From contig JAMLIK010000002.1 of the NCBI GenBank assembly GCA_023954195.1, positions 868,001-932,000 on the forward strand: DNA of 64,000 nt, read 5' to 3'. Position numbers and translations under genes: made by a program. This DNA comes from Xanthobacteraceae bacterium (lineage in GTDB: Bacteria > Pseudomonadota > Alphaproteobacteria > Rhizobiales > Xanthobacteraceae). This document shows positions 1 through 7,265 of this stretch, piece by piece. Within the stretch, counting starts at the first letter, position 1; every line of letters starts with the position of its first letter. The notes below the pieces were generated by a model, which worked only from the letters and a program-made list of their open reading frames with translations, was not told the origin of the DNA and did not search any database.

Positions 1-1
1 C

Positions 2-340
2 GGCGATGAGGTGCTGCGTGAATTCGCCGTGCGGATTCGCAAGTCGATCCGCGGCATCGATCTGGCCTGCCGCTATGGCGGCGAGGAATTCGTCATCGTG
101 ATGCCGGAGACCGACATGCAGGTCGCCGGCATGGTGGCCGAGCGGTTGCGGCGGGCAATTGCTGCGGAACCGTTCGTCATCGACAAGGGCGCGCGACAGA
201 TTCAGGTGACGATCTCGGTCGGCCTCGCGGCGCTGGAACGCCGGGGCGAGCCGATGACCGACATCCTCAAGCGCGCCGATCTCGCGCTCTACCGAGCCAA
301 GCACGACGGCCGCAACCGCGTGGTCGCCGCGGCGGCGTAG
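2..340 (+). CDS. pleD: Diguanylate cyclase (GGDEF) C-terminus, probably PleD; 5' truncated by the window
   Basis: The reading frame is open from the first bases and ends at TAG 338-340, so only the last 112 or so residues are present. It carries the GGDEF-family active-site signature as R-Y-G-G-E-E-F and the C-terminal 'ADLALYRAKHDGRNRVV' helix typical of diguanylate cyclases, which make c-di-GMP from two GTP. In many alphaproteobacteria the response regulator PleD (REC-REC-GGDEF) lies close to rpmG, and rpmG lies 3 kb downstream here, so PleD is the likeliest identity. The receiver domains that would prove it are outside the window. The GGDEF assignment is secure; the name PleD is inference. 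Confidence 0.8.
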   Translation, partial: GDEVLREFAVRIRKSIRGIDLACRYGGEEFVIVMPETDMQVAGMVAERLRRAIAAEPFVIDKGARQIQVTISVGLAALERRGEPMTDILKRADLALYRAKHDGRNRVVAAAA

Positions 341-361
341 CGCCGTATCCCGACGCCGGCG

Positions 362-805
362 TTACCTGTGGCCGCCGCCGAAATGATGTGCCTCGACATG
401 CTCGATGACCGGCGTTTCGCGGCCGCCCATGGTCCTGACGCCGGAGGGCGGCTGGAAGCCGCTGAACCTCACCGGCGGCCGACGACCGCGTGGCGGCGCC
501 GTGGCGCCGGAAGAAGCCGTCCCCGCCGTTGGCCCATGGCCGCGTTGCCCGTTGGCTTTCCGGAACGAGACGGTGTTGGTGCAGAATTTCTTTCCGCCCG
601 ACCCCACGGAGCAATTGATGACGTGACAGTGATCCCGATGGCAGAAGATGCAGTCGGTCCCTCCGCCATGGCCGTGGCAGAACGCCTCGGCGCTCTGCCC
701 GGAGATGGTGGTGGTCCGGACCGGCTTGGCGACCGCGTCGCCGGAGACGAGGATCGTGACCGCGACCAGCGCGGGAACGACCATGATTGCGGATTTGGTC
801 TGCAT
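362..805 (-). CDS. Secreted Cys/His-rich small protein of unknown function
   Basis: A 147-residue protein starting at ATG 805, preceded by a good GGAGG ribosome site six bases upstream. Residues 1-26 form a Sec signal peptide (basic start, hydrophobic VVPALVAVTILV, likely cleavage after A-V-A). The mature N-terminus is packed with Cys and His: Cys43, 52, 55, 60, 65 and 75, in a stretch reading C-H-G-H ... D-C-x2-C-H-x2-H-C-H. The C-terminal half is Gly/Pro/Arg-rich, low complexity, and ends in a His-rich tail (EHVEAHHFGGGHR). The Cys could form three disulfides in the periplasm or bind metal; nothing decides between these. It follows another secreted His-rich gene by 41 bp and is probably the last gene of a three-gene operon with an acyl-CoA dehydrogenase-like gene. 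No known family recognised. Confidence 0.72.
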   Translation of the reverse strand: MQTKSAIMVVPALVAVTILVSGDAVAKPVRTTTISGQSAEAFCHGHGGGTDCIFCHRDHCHVINCSVGSGGKKFCTNTVSFRKANGQRGHGPTAGTASSGATAPPRGRRPPVRFSGFQPPSGVRTMGGRETPVIEHVEAHHFGGGHR

Positions 806-846
806 GTGAACCTCCCTGATCGTGAGTGCGCCGCGGGCGGCGGCGG

Positions 847-1275
847 CTAGGTGCGATGGTCGCGAACCATCTTGGGGCAGCCCGATGCGTTCCAATGATG
901 CCGGCAATACGTAAGACGGCTGTCCCCGCGCGGTTGGGGCCGGCGATGATCGTGAACCTCGTTGGCGCAATTCGGTGAGTACCAGTTGTTCTGGCAATCG
1001 CCGGCAGGGCTGGGCCGGCGGTGATCGCGGACCACCGGTCCGGGCACCGCGACCGGATGAAGGCTCGCACCCGGCCCGAGCCTGGGGTGCTGGATGATCG
1101 GATCGTGGCTCGATCCCGCTCCGTGCACCGGGCCGGTGCCGAACGGCCCGCCGCCACCGCTGCCGCCGTGATGCCAGCCGCCATAGGCCGGAGCCGCGCC
1201 GCCGCCCGCCGCGACGAGCAGCGCGAGGCAACAGCCGGCAAGAAGACGGAAGCCTGTCTTTGTAATCGTCGTCAT
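847..1275 (-). CDS. Secreted protein with two C-x3-W-x4-C repeats, unknown function
   Basis: A 142-residue protein with an AAGGAG ribosome site before ATG 1275. An N-terminal hydrophobic segment (LLAGCCLALLVAAGG) is a Sec signal; the adjacent Cys pair inside it could suggest a lipobox, but the context is poor. A Gly/His-rich stretch (GGWHHGGSGGGGPFG) follows. The C-terminal third holds a degenerate tandem repeat: D-H-R-R-P-x-P-x-G-D followed by C-x3-W-x4-C, with Cys94/Trp98/Cys103 in the first copy and Cys124/Trp128/Cys133 in the second, closing on a third partial D-H-R. Each copy probably forms one disulfide. The gene sits 36 bp after the acyl-CoA dehydrogenase-like gene and 41 bp before another secreted Cys/His-rich protein. 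I do not recognise the family. Confidence 0.7.
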   Translation of the reverse strand: MTTITKTGFRLLAGCCLALLVAAGGGAAPAYGGWHHGGSGGGGPFGTGPVHGAGSSHDPIIQHPRLGPGASLHPVAVPGPVVRDHRRPSPAGDCQNNWYSPNCANEVHDHRRPQPRGDSRLTYCRHHWNASGCPKMVRDHRT

Positions 1276-1311
1276 GACGCTCTCCTTCCGTTGTGCCGAC
1301 CGCGGCCGCCG

Positions 1312-2442
1312 TTAGGCCGCATCCGCGATCGGATCGAGACCGAGCGCGACGCGGCCGGTGAAGGCGCACTGGCGCTTGGCGGGCAGCGGGTGGAATTGCG
1401 CGCCGTGCGCGTCGCGCAAAAATCGCTCCAGTCCGGCGGCGCGGTAGAAGCCGGCGCCGCCCGCGGCTTCCAGCGCCTTTTCCACGGTCGCCAGCACCCG
1501 CTCGGCGACGATCGTCTTGCGCACCAGCATGGCGTTGGTCAGATCCAGGCTCATGGTGAAGTCGAGGTCGTTGGCCAGGCGCACCATGTCGTCGGTCGCA
1601 AGCTGCGCGGCCGTCAGGGCGTTGGTCAGTTCGCCGATCAGACAGGGCACGGTGGGATCGCCCGCGCGTTTGCGCGCCAGCGCCTGGGCGATCTCCGCGG
1701 CCTTCTCTGCGACGCCCGCGTAGACCGACATGATGAGCGGCAGGGCGACGGTGAGAATCACGTTCCATGCCGGATGGAACCGGCCGCGCGACCGGCGCAG
1801 GGCGATGGCCTCGTCGGGCACGAACACCCGATCGAGGATGATGGTGCGCGAGCCGGTGGCGCGCATCCCCAGGGTTTGCCAGTCGTCGGCGAGCGAAATG
1901 CCCTTTGCGCTGAAGGGAACGGCGAAGTGCAGAACCTGCGGCCCCTCCGTGGGATCGTCGAACGCCGCCGACGTCACCAGCAGGTCGCCTTGCGGCGAGC
2001 CGCTGCCGAACGGCTTGCGCGCGCTGACGCGGAAGCCGCCGTCGGCGCGCTCCATCGCGCCGTTCGAGTCCATCCAGTCGTTGGCGCCGGTCGAAATCAG
2101 GACGGTCTGGGCGGCGGCGACGCGCTCCAGCAGCGCCTTTCCCGGCCGGCCGTTGCGATGATGATAGGCCGCCGCCGCGACGATGTGCTGGTGCATCGAC
2201 AGCGCCAGCGCGGTCGACGGGCAGTCGTGCGCGAGCCGGCGCAGGAACGCGCACATGGCGCTGTGCGGCACGCCGCCGCCGCCGAGGTCGGCGGGCACCA
2301 GCGCCGAGAACACCTTGTGGGTTTTCAGAACTTCGTAGTTTGCGGCGACGAACGCATCGTTTTGATCGCGCTCGGCCGCGCCTTCGGCGAAGCGCGGTCC
2401 GATGATCTGGACGAGCGCCTGCAAATCAAGAAAGCGTGTCAT
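1312..2442 (-). CDS. Acyl-CoA dehydrogenase-like flavoprotein
   Basis: A 376-residue protein from ATG 2442 with GGGAGG eight bases upstream. It has the acyl-CoA dehydrogenase fold in order: N-terminal helical domain (LGGGGVPHSAMCAFLRRLA), middle beta domain with the FAD/substrate-binding TGA- and GMRATGS-like segments (DDWQTLGMRATGSRTIILD), and C-terminal helical domain ending in RFLRDAHGAQFHP. This subgroup of rhizobial proteins is usually only annotated as an acyl-CoA dehydrogenase family protein; related enzymes include FMN/FAD-dependent monooxygenases, so oxidation of an acyl-CoA is not certain. It is divergent from an HxlR regulator 107 bp away, which probably controls it, and is followed closely by two secreted Cys/His-rich genes. 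Confidence 0.85.
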   Translation of the reverse strand: MTRFLDLQALVQIIGPRFAEGAAERDQNDAFVAANYEVLKTHKVFSALVPADLGGGGVPHSAMCAFLRRLAHDCPSTALALSMHQHIVAAAAYHHRNGRPGKALLERVAAAQTVLISTGANDWMDSNGAMERADGGFRVSARKPFGSGSPQGDLLVTSAAFDDPTEGPQVLHFAVPFSAKGISLADDWQTLGMRATGSRTIILDRVFVPDEAIALRRSRGRFHPAWNVILTVALPLIMSVYAGVAEKAAEIAQALARKRAGDPTVPCLIGELTNALTAAQLATDDMVRLANDLDFTMSLDLTNAMLVRKTIVAERVLATVEKALEAAGGAGFYRAAGLERFLRDAHGAQFHPLPAKRQCAFTGRVALGLDPIADAA

Positions 2443-2549
2443 GGTCGGACCTCCCGGCTTGAAGCATTTAGGGGTAGCCTGATCCCCGCCGGAGGCAGTG
2501 ACAACTTCAAGATCTGAAGCGGCCGGATAACGTTGCCCGGAGTTATGCC

Positions 2550-3278
2550 ATGGCCGAGAAGCGAATGGCTGAGAAGCGAGGCTACGGCCAGTTCTGTCCC
2601 ATCGCGCTCGCCGCCGAGATTTTGGCGGAACGCTGGATGCCGCTGATCGTTCGCGAGTTGCTGTGCGGCAGCGTCCGCTTCAACGATCTGCATCGCGGCG
2701 TGCCGCGGATGTCGTCGGCGCTGCTGACGCAGCGTCTCAAGCAGTTGGAGTTCGTCGGTATCGTGGAGCGGCGGCGCGGCGGTTCGGGCAGTTTCGAATA
2801 TCATCTGACCACGGCCGGCCGGGAGCTTTTTCCCGTCATCGAGAACATGGGTCTTTGGGCGCAGCGCTGGTTGCGCCACGATCTCATCGATCACGCCAAT
2901 CTCGATCCCAACGTGCTGATGTGGGACATCCGCCGCAATGTGGTCGGCGAGGCGTTGCCGCGCGATGGCCGCTACGTCGTGGCGTTTCGGCTGTCCGGCG
3001 TTCCGGTCAGCCATCGTCACTACTGGCTGGTGTTCGAGCGGGGCGTCGTCGATCTGTGCTATCGCGATCCGGGCTTTGAGGTCGACCTGTTCGTCGAGGC
3101 CAGCCTGCGCCGGCTTACCCAGATCTGGCTCGGTCATGTCGGAATTGAACAGGCGATCCGGGACGGCTGGCTGCGTCTCGACGGATCGCGCGGTGACAGA
3201 CATGCGTTTCGCGCGTGGTTCGCGCTCAGCATGTTCGCGCCGGCGGGCCGCGCGCCGGCCGGATCCGCCGGGCCGTAG
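2550..3278 (+). CDS. HxlR-family winged-helix transcriptional regulator
   Basis: A 242-residue protein. Residues 14-110 match the HxlR winged-helix domain: the conserved Cys16-Pro, 'LAERWMPLIVRELLCG', 'RFNDLHRGVPRMSSALLTQRLKQLE' recognition helix and the wing with Arg-rich residues. HxlR proteins are often redox- or aldehyde-sensing through the N-terminal Cys. Residues 120-230 form an extra C-terminal domain resembling the SCP2-like sensor seen in longer HxlR proteins. The first 15 bases of the gene are tandemly duplicated (MAEKR-MAEKR), giving two candidate ATGs at 2550 and 2565; the GGAG at 2539-2542 favours the first. Divergent arrangement with the acyl-CoA dehydrogenase operon suggests it regulates that operon and itself. 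Confidence 0.88.
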   Translation: MAEKRMAEKRGYGQFCPIALAAEILAERWMPLIVRELLCGSVRFNDLHRGVPRMSSALLTQRLKQLEFVGIVERRRGGSGSFEYHLTTAGRELFPVIENMGLWAQRWLRHDLIDHANLDPNVLMWDIRRNVVGEALPRDGRYVVAFRLSGVPVSHRHYWLVFERGVVDLCYRDPGFEVDLFVEASLRRLTQIWLGHVGIEQAIRDGWLRLDGSRGDRHAFRAWFALSMFAPAGRAPAGSAGP

Positions 3279-3302
3279 CGGAAGGTCGCGCCAAAACGAC
3301 GA

Positions 3303-3323
3303 ACGGGGCCGCGAGGGCCCCGT
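3303..3323 (-). terminator. Hairpin downstream of rpmG (possible bidirectional terminator)
   Basis: A perfect 8-bp stem (ACGGGGCC at 3303-3310 with GGCCCCGT at 3316-3323) and a 5-base loop lies between the convergent ends of the HxlR gene (3278) and rpmG (3351). Read on the minus strand it is followed by a short T-containing stretch (TCGTCGTTTT), so it most likely ends the rpmG transcript. Confidence 0.5.
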
Positions 3324-3350
3324 CGAACGCTAATCAAGTCTCTGAAAAGA

Positions 3351-3518
3351 TTACTTGATCTTGGCTTCCTTGAACTCGACGTGCTTGCGCGCGACGGGAT
3401 CGTACTTCTTCTTGACCATCTTGTCGGTCATGGTGCGCGAGTTCTTCTTCGCGACGTAATAGAAGCCGGTGTCGGCGGTGGAAACCAGCTTGACCTTGAT
3501 GGTGACCGCTTTGGCCAT
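3351..3518 (-). CDS. rpmG: 50S ribosomal protein L33 (bL33)
   Basis: A 55-residue protein from ATG 3518 to TAA 3351-3353. It reads [20 protein letters not shown] followed by [21 protein letters not shown] and ends in [13 protein letters not shown], which is the alphaproteobacterial bL33 signature over its full usual length. The Cys-containing zinc motif found in some L33 paralogues is absent, so this is the zinc-free form. It is a component of the large ribosomal subunit near the E site. It follows the NUDIX gene by 154 bp and is closed by a hairpin at 3303-3323. Confidence 0.96.
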   Translation of the reverse strand: MAKAVTIKVKLVSTADTGFYYVAKKNSRTMTDKMVKKKYDPVARKHVEFKEAKIK

Positions 3519-3672
3519 GGGATGAACCTCGAATTGTCAGGAATCGGCAGCCGACCGGCGAGCGCCAATCCGCGTTTGGGCGCAAACTACCCGGCAGCGG
3601 CCCAAAGTCAAGATTGGCGCTGTCGAATATCCGCGGCGGCGGATCGGTGGTGGAACCCGGATCCTGCCGGGG

Positions 3673-4413
3673 TTAGCCCCCCAGCAGGTCCATCTGCATC
3701 TTGCCGCCGTAGAAGTGGAAGAACGGCACCGGCGTATCGTGGCGGAGCGGGCCGGTGGCGAGCCGCCGGTCCAGTTGATGCAGCACTTGCTTGGTCATGA
3801 CATGGGCTGCCGCCAGGGGCTCCGAGCCGATTTCGACCCATACCAGCTCGACCAGCTCGGCGTCGGCATGGACCACGCCTTCGACCCGATGGGCGATGGC
3901 GGAGGCGTCGGCGGTGAAAAACCGGGTGTCGAAGCGGCGGACGCGGCCGGGCGGGGTGATGGCGCGGGCAATCAAAAACAGGCCGGAGGGGTCCGGCAGC
4001 AGCCCGGCGTCGGCGAACGGCTGCCACACCCCGTTGAGCCGGCGTGTGGCGGGGTCGTCGCGCTTGCAGCCGAGGCACAGACCGGTTTCCTCGCAAGCCT
4101 CGCGGATCGCGGCGATCGCCAGCGAGCGCGCCCGCGACGGCTCGGTGCGCGGGCTGCCCTTCATCAAGTTGATTTCGAGTTCCCTCGGAATCGGCGCGGC
4201 CACCGGCACCCGATTGTCGGTCTTGTCGACACTGCCGCCGGGAAACACGTATTTGCCCGGCATGAACACCACGTTGTCGTGTCGGCGGCCGACCAGCACG
4301 CGCGGCCGCGCATGGCTGCGGTCGATTAGGATCAATGTCGCCGCGTCGCGCGGCCGTCGATAGGGATGGTGATCGGCTTCTTTTTCCTCGGGTTTGGCGG
4401 GCGTGCTGGTCAT
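3673..4413 (-). CDS. NUDIX hydrolase, NUDT19-like
   Basis: A 246-residue protein whose ATG (4413) overlaps the stop of the upstream DUF983 gene by 4 bases (ATGA), showing translational coupling. The NUDIX core R-E-A-C-E-E-T-G-L is present, but the earlier part of the box is separated from the FPGG motif by an insertion of about 45 residues (V-D-K-T-D-N ... SLAIAAI), the layout seen in NUDT19/RP2-like enzymes, some of which cleave CoA derivatives. The first conserved Glu of the standard box is replaced. Substrate cannot be predicted from sequence. Part of the topA-rnr-DUF983-NUDIX-rpmG cluster conserved in this family. Confidence 0.9.
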   Translation of the reverse strand: MTSTPAKPEEKEADHHPYRRPRDAATLILIDRSHARPRVLVGRRHDNVVFMPGKYVFPGGSVDKTDNRVPVAAPIPRELEINLMKGSPRTEPSRARSLAIAAIREACEETGLCLGCKRDDPATRRLNGVWQPFADAGLLPDPSGLFLIARAITPPGRVRRFDTRFFTADASAIAHRVEGVVHADAELVELVWVEIGSEPLAAAHVMTKQVLHQLDRRLATGPLRHDTPVPFFHFYGGKMQMDLLGG

Positions 4414-4880
4414 CGGGTCTCCGGTGGGGTCTTGCCGCCGGCTGCATCGAGCACCGGCATGTCGTCGGGTGATTGATCGTCGAAACCGTGCATGCGGCAG
4501 GCCCATTGCAGGCCCACCACGGCGCCCTTCACCGGCTGAAGCAGCAACAGCGAACTGATGAAGGTGATCGGCAGATAGATCGCCAGTTGCAAGAGGACGC
4601 TCGGCGCGAAACTGGTTTCGACCGCCAGCGCCAGCGGCACCACGATATGGCCGACGATGACAATCACCAGATAGGCCGGCAGGTCGTCGGCGCGGTGATG
4701 GAACAGTTCCTCGCCGCAGGACGGGCAGTTCTCGGTCACTTTCAGAAACGCCCGGAACAGCTTGCCTTCGCCGCAATGCGGGCAGCGGCCGCGCAGGCCG
4801 CGTTTCATCGACAGCCAGATGTCGCGGTCGGGCGTCGGGGCGGTCTTCTGGGTCCAGGTCGAGACGGCGGGTGGTTTCAC
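4410..4880 (-). CDS. DUF983 family membrane protein
   Basis: A 156-residue protein. The N-terminal cytoplasmic part holds a zinc-ribbon-like pair C-P-H-C-G-E-G and C-P-S-C-G-E-E around residues 33-57, followed by two membrane helices (YLVIVIVGHIVVPLALAV and LLQLAIYLPITFISSLLLL). This is the DUF983 signature. The function is unknown; it is commonly coupled with RNase R and a NUDIX protein in alphaproteobacteria, and here it starts 9 bp after rnr and overlaps the NUDIX gene by 4 bp, so all three are likely co-translated. Confidence 0.9.
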   Translation of the reverse strand: MKPPAVSTWTQKTAPTPDRDIWLSMKRGLRGRCPHCGEGKLFRAFLKVTENCPSCGEELFHHRADDLPAYLVIVIVGHIVVPLALAVETSFAPSVLLQLAIYLPITFISSLLLLQPVKGAVVGLQWACRMHGFDDQSPDDMPVLDAAGGKTPPETR

Positions 4881-4889
4881 AATCTGCCC

Positions 4890-7253
4890 TTACTTCTTCT
4901 TGCCCTTGCCCGATCGGCTCTTGATAGACTTCCCCGTGGGTTTTGCAAATTTGGCTTTTGCAAATTTGCGTGGCGGTTTTTTCGCCTTGCGTTCGGCCTC
5001 GATCTTGCCGCGCGCCCTTTGCGCCTCGCGCGAACGCTCAGTGCTCCGCCCCGGTTTGCGCCGGCGCGGCGCGGCCTCGGCCGCCGTCAGCAGTTCGAAA
5101 CGCAGCGCGCCGGCTACTGGCGCTGCTTCTACCAGACGGACCTCGACCGCGTCACCCAGCCTGTGCATGGCACCGCTGCGCGTGCCGACCAGCGCATGGC
5201 GCGCCTCGTCATATTGGAAATACTCGGTGCCTAACGTCCGGATCGGGATCAACCCGTCGGCCCCGGTCTCGTTGAGTTTCACGAACAGCCCGGCGCGGGT
5301 GACGCCGGAGACGCGGCCCGAAAACACCGCGCCGATGCGGTCGGCGAGGTGATGGGCGATCAGCCGGTCGACGGTTTCGCGCTCCGCCTTCATGGCGCGC
5401 CGCTCGGTCGCGGAAATCTGCGCGGCAACCTCGCTCAGGCTCTCGACGGTCTCGCTGTCGGGCAGGGCGCCGGCGCCGAGCTTGAGCGCGCGGATGATGG
5501 CGCGATGCACCACCAGATCGGCGTAACGGCGGATCGGCGAGGTGAAATGCGCGTAGCGCCGCAGGTTAAGGCCGAAATGGCCGTAGTTCTCGGCGGCGTA
5601 TTCGGCCTGCGCCTGCGCGCGCAGCACCACCTCGTTGACCATGTGCTCGGAGTCGTGATCCTTGATCTTCGCCAGCACCCGGTTGAACAGCGCCGGCCGC
5701 AACGCGCCGCTCTTGGCGAAGGAGATGTCGAGCGTCTTCAGAAATTCCTGAAGGTTGTGGATCTTCTCGACCGTCGGCTCGTCGTGGACGCGGTAGATCA
5801 GCGGCAGGCCCTTTTTTTCCAGCGTCTCGGCGGCGGCGACGTTGGCGAGGATCATGAATTCCTCGATCAGTCGGTGCGCGTCGAGCCGTTCCGGCGTCAC
5901 CACGCGATCCACGGTGCCGTCCGGTTTCAGGATGATCTTGCGTTCCGGCAGGTCGAGGTCGAGCGGCTCGCGGACGTCGCGGGCGCGCTTCACCAGCGCG
6001 TAGGCTGCGTAGAGCGGCTTGAGGATCGGCTCCAGCAGCGGCCCCGTGGCGTCGTCGGGACGGCCGTCGATGGCGGCTTGCACCTGCGCGTAATTCAGCT
6101 TCGCGGCCGAGCGCATCAGCACGCGATGGAACGAGTGCGCGCGTTTACGGCCGTCCGGGGCGATCACCAGCCGCACCGCCAGCGCGCCGCGCGCCTCGGC
6201 GGGCCGCAGCGAGCAGAGGTCGTTGGAGATGCGCTCCGGCAGCATCGGCACGACGCGGTCGGGAAAGTACACCGAGTTGCCGCGCGTGAGCGCGTCGCGG
6301 TCGAGCGCCGAGCCCGGCCACACATAGAAGGCGACGTCGGCGATGGCGACGTGAATGATGAAGCCGCCTTCGTTGCCGGGATCGTCGTCCAGCATCGCGT
6401 GCACGGCGTCGTCGTGATCCTTGGCGTCGGGCGGGTCGATGGTGACGAGGGGAATGTCGCGCCAGTCCTCGCGGTCCTTGAGGGTGGCGGGCTCCGCCGC
6501 CTCGGCTTCCCGCAGCGCGGCCCGCGAAAACGCTTGCGGAATGTCATGGGCATGGATCGCGATCAGGCTGACGGCCTTTTCGGTCGCGAGCGACCCGAGC
6601 CGTTCCTTGACGCGGCCGGATGGCGGGCCGAAGCCGCGCGAGCGGATTAGATCGACGCTGACCAGATCGCCGTCCTCGGCGCCGCCGGCGTCGGTGCTGG
6701 CGATCACGAGTTCGCGCCCGGCCTGCTTCTTGTCCACCGGCACCAGCCGCCCGCCGCCGCCGGGGAGAGCGTGAAAAATGCCGAGCACGCGCGAGCGGGC
6801 GAGGTCGATGATCTTGATGACGCGGCCGATATAGGCGTGCGCGGGGTCGTCGGCGTCGGGCTCGACGCGCAATAGCGCGCGGTCGCCGATGCCGGCGGCG
6901 GTGCCGGGTTTCGGATGGCGCGGCAGGCGGATGCGGATTTTTGGCGGGGCGCCTTGCGTGTCGGCGTCCCATTCCGCCGGAGCGGCCAGCAACTCGCCGT
7001 CGCTGTCGCGGTTGGTGACGTCGGCCAGGATGGTCGGCGGCAACGCGGCCGCTTCGTGCAGCTTGCGGCCGCGTTTGGCCAGCACGCCGTCGTCGGCGAG
7101 TTCGCGCAGGATCTCTTTCAGCGCGGCGCGGTCGGCGTTCTTCAAGCCGAACGCGCGCGCGATCTCGCGGGTGCCGACCTCGCTTTTCGACGCGCGGATG
7201 AACGCGATGATCGCATCGCGTTCGGGAAATCGGCTGTCGCGCGGCTTGCTCAA
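4890..7253 (-). CDS. rnr: Ribonuclease R
   Basis: A 787-residue 3'-5' exoribonuclease that degrades structured RNA and works with SmpB-tmRNA in ribosome rescue (smpB is also in this window). Domains in order: N-terminal winged helix (residues 10-65), cold-shock/OB segments (about 75-235), RNB catalytic domain starting near 265 with the acidic site T-I-D-x5-D-H-D-D (Asp273, 279, 281, 282), an S1 domain near 640-715, and a Lys/Arg-rich tail from about 735. The start is TTG at 7253, 12 bp after topA; the N-terminal helix begins at once, so no in-frame ATG upstream or downstream fits better. Cotranscribed with topA and DUF983. Confidence 0.95.
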   Translation of the reverse strand: MSKPRDSRFPERDAIIAFIRASKSEVGTREIARAFGLKNADRAALKEILRELADDGVLAKRGRKLHEAAALPPTILADVTNRDSDGELLAAPAEWDADTQGAPPKIRIRLPRHPKPGTAAGIGDRALLRVEPDADDPAHAYIGRVIKIIDLARSRVLGIFHALPGGGGRLVPVDKKQAGRELVIASTDAGGAEDGDLVSVDLIRSRGFGPPSGRVKERLGSLATEKAVSLIAIHAHDIPQAFSRAALREAEAAEPATLKDREDWRDIPLVTIDPPDAKDHDDAVHAMLDDDPGNEGGFIIHVAIADVAFYVWPGSALDRDALTRGNSVYFPDRVVPMLPERISNDLCSLRPAEARGALAVRLVIAPDGRKRAHSFHRVLMRSAAKLNYAQVQAAIDGRPDDATGPLLEPILKPLYAAYALVKRARDVREPLDLDLPERKIILKPDGTVDRVVTPERLDAHRLIEEFMILANVAAAETLEKKGLPLIYRVHDEPTVEKIHNLQEFLKTLDISFAKSGALRPALFNRVLAKIKDHDSEHMVNEVVLRAQAQAEYAAENYGHFGLNLRRYAHFTSPIRRYADLVVHRAIIRALKLGAGALPDSETVESLSEVAAQISATERRAMKAERETVDRLIAHHLADRIGAVFSGRVSGVTRAGLFVKLNETGADGLIPIRTLGTEYFQYDEARHALVGTRSGAMHRLGDAVEVRLVEAAPVAGALRFELLTAAEAAPRRRKPGRSTERSREAQRARGKIEAERKAKKPPRKFAKAKFAKPTGKSIKSRSGKGKKK

Positions 7254-7265
7254 GGGGACCCGCTG

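Noticed and set aside
362-2254. A 630-residue open frame on the minus strand spanning three genes
   Set aside because: Only its last 147 residues, after ATG 805, look like a protein; the rest is Arg/Ala/Pro-rich and out of frame with the flavoprotein and secreted genes it crosses.
1021-2517. Long plus-strand frame (498 residues) opposite the acyl-CoA dehydrogenase gene
   Set aside because: Arg/Ala/Gly-rich shadow of the high-G+C antisense strand with no domain or ribosome site.
3334-3585. 83-residue minus-strand frame over rpmG
   Set aside because: It is in a different frame from the true L33 gene, which is shorter.
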